DNA from: Erythrobacter sanguineus
GTDB lineage: Bacteria > Pseudomonadota > Alphaproteobacteria > Sphingomonadales > Sphingomonadaceae
DNA: 64,000 bases
Direction: 5' to 3'
NCBI GenBank assembly: GCA_945878845.1
Contig: CAMCUB010000006.1
Coordinates: 56,535 to 120,534 of the forward strand
The notes beneath the pieces are model-generated. The model searched no databases, had not been told where the DNA came from, and was given only the letters and a program-made list of their open reading frames with translations. The position numbers were made by a program, and so were the translations under genes. Positions 63,547 through 64,000 of this stretch are shown here, in pieces (position 1 is the stretch's first letter; each line of letters starts with the position of its first letter).

Positions 63547-64000
63547 TGGATTTCGCCGCTTCTTTCGCGCTCGTCCTGCCCGAACTGGTGCTGACCGGCA
63601 CGGGGCTCGCCCTGCTGCTTGTCGCCGCATGGGGCGGTGACAAGGCCGCGCGCCAGATCGCCATCGTTGCAGCCACCGCGCTGTTTGCGGCCGGTATCCT
63701 GATCGTCCCCGGCCTGCATTTCGGTGTGGATGGCCCGGCTACGCTCGCCTTCGGCGGCCTGCTCAAGGTCGATAGCTATGCGCTCTTCGCCAAGGCGCTG
63801 ATCTATCTTTCCGCCATCGCCGCGCTGATGATCGCGCCGTCCTTCTTCGCCAGCCCCGCCGCCGGGACCGAGCGCGGCATGCGCGCCGAATACCCTGTGC
63901 TGGTGCTGTTCGCGGCTGTCGGCATGAGCCTGATGGTCTCAGCCAATGACTTCATGAGCCTCTATCTCGGGCTCGAACTGAACAGTCTTTCGGCCTACGT
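63546..64000 (+). CDS. nuoN: NADH-quinone oxidoreductase subunit N, 5' part
   Basis: Open at the right edge; the first 151 codons are visible. Start MDFAASFALVLPELVLTGTGLALLL and helices with GLLKVDSYALFAKALIYL and YPVLVLFAAVGMSLMVSANDFMSLYLGLELNSLSAY match NuoN. The Glu in GLELNSLSAY is the conserved antiporter residue. The C-terminus and any downstream operon genes lie outside the window. Confidence 0.95.
   Translation, partial: MDFAASFALVLPELVLTGTGLALLLVAAWGGDKAARQIAIVAATALFAAGILIVPGLHFGVDGPATLAFGGLLKVDSYALFAKALIYLSAIAALMIAPSFFASPAAGTERGMRAEYPVLVLFAAVGMSLMVSANDFMSLYLGLELNSLSAY

Overview
The window is a high-GC, gene-dense piece of an alphaproteobacterial chromosome. The best guess is Sphingomonadales, family Erythrobacteraceae (Erythrobacter/Porphyrobacter type). 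This is inferred from three things: the gene content and order of the exosortase-A (XrtA) exopolysaccharide locus, the RNase E with an acidic insertion inside its S1 domain, and a REP-like palindrome of the CTGAGCTTGTCGAA type that I associate with this order. I see no rRNA, tRNA, CRISPR array, insertion sequence or phage gene. Genes are tightly packed, with many ATGA, GTGA and TGATG start/stop overlaps.

Layout. (1) 1-8710, housekeeping: the 3' part of an ETF-ubiquinone oxidoreductase, a DUF3806-like protein, a Tat-exported cupin, ispE, a REP pair, an N-formylglutamate amidohydrolase-like gene, ilvD, a small lipoprotein, the bifunctional NAD(P)H-hydrate repair enzyme and an RlmD-like RNA methyltransferase. 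(2) 8707-26737, a complete-looking XrtA/PEP-CTERM exopolysaccharide locus of 16 genes. A leftward arm (GNAT, acyl carrier protein, two alpha/beta-hydrolase-like proteins) faces a rightward arm (AMP ligase and PLP decarboxylase, then export lipoprotein, Wzz-like chain-length protein, tyrosine autokinase, beta-barrel protein, ATPase, polysaccharide deacetylase, FemAB, glycosyltransferase, exosortase and asparagine-synthase-like amidotransferase). (3) 26734-31186: zapE, a hotdog thioesterase and sdhB leftward, an SDR, a small membrane protein and a methyltransferase. (4) 31269-44356: rne, an amidase, PBP1A, a peroxiredoxin, prfB, a lipoprotein methyltransferase, a nitronate-monooxygenase-like enzyme, an alpha/beta hydrolase, a 2-hydroxyacid dehydrogenase and an SH3 protein. 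(5) 44379-48391: a thiolase divergent from an aldehyde dehydrogenase plus a secreted propeller-like protein. (6) 48512-64000: the respiratory complex I operon nuoA to nuoN (nuoN cut by the window edge).

Two regions deserve most attention. The complex I operon carries seven extra non-nuo reading frames wedged between subunit genes with coupled overlaps: two secreted proteins, one NTF2/SnoaL-like protein, three consecutive tiny membrane proteins and one 62-residue anchored peptide with a Cys-rich tail. The XrtA locus joins standard Wzx/Wzy-type export parts to a ligase/ACP/decarboxylase/acyltransferase arm of unknown chemistry. Its exosortase lacks the EpsI-like C-terminal domain, and no PEP-CTERM substrate is encoded nearby. 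A third, structural observation is that four of the six convergent gene pairs overlap by exactly four bases, so that both stop codons lie in one CTAG or TTAG.

Product names rest on recognised motifs and family knowledge, since no database search was possible. Start codons were chosen by Shine-Dalgarno spacing, overlap with the upstream gene and expected N-termini.
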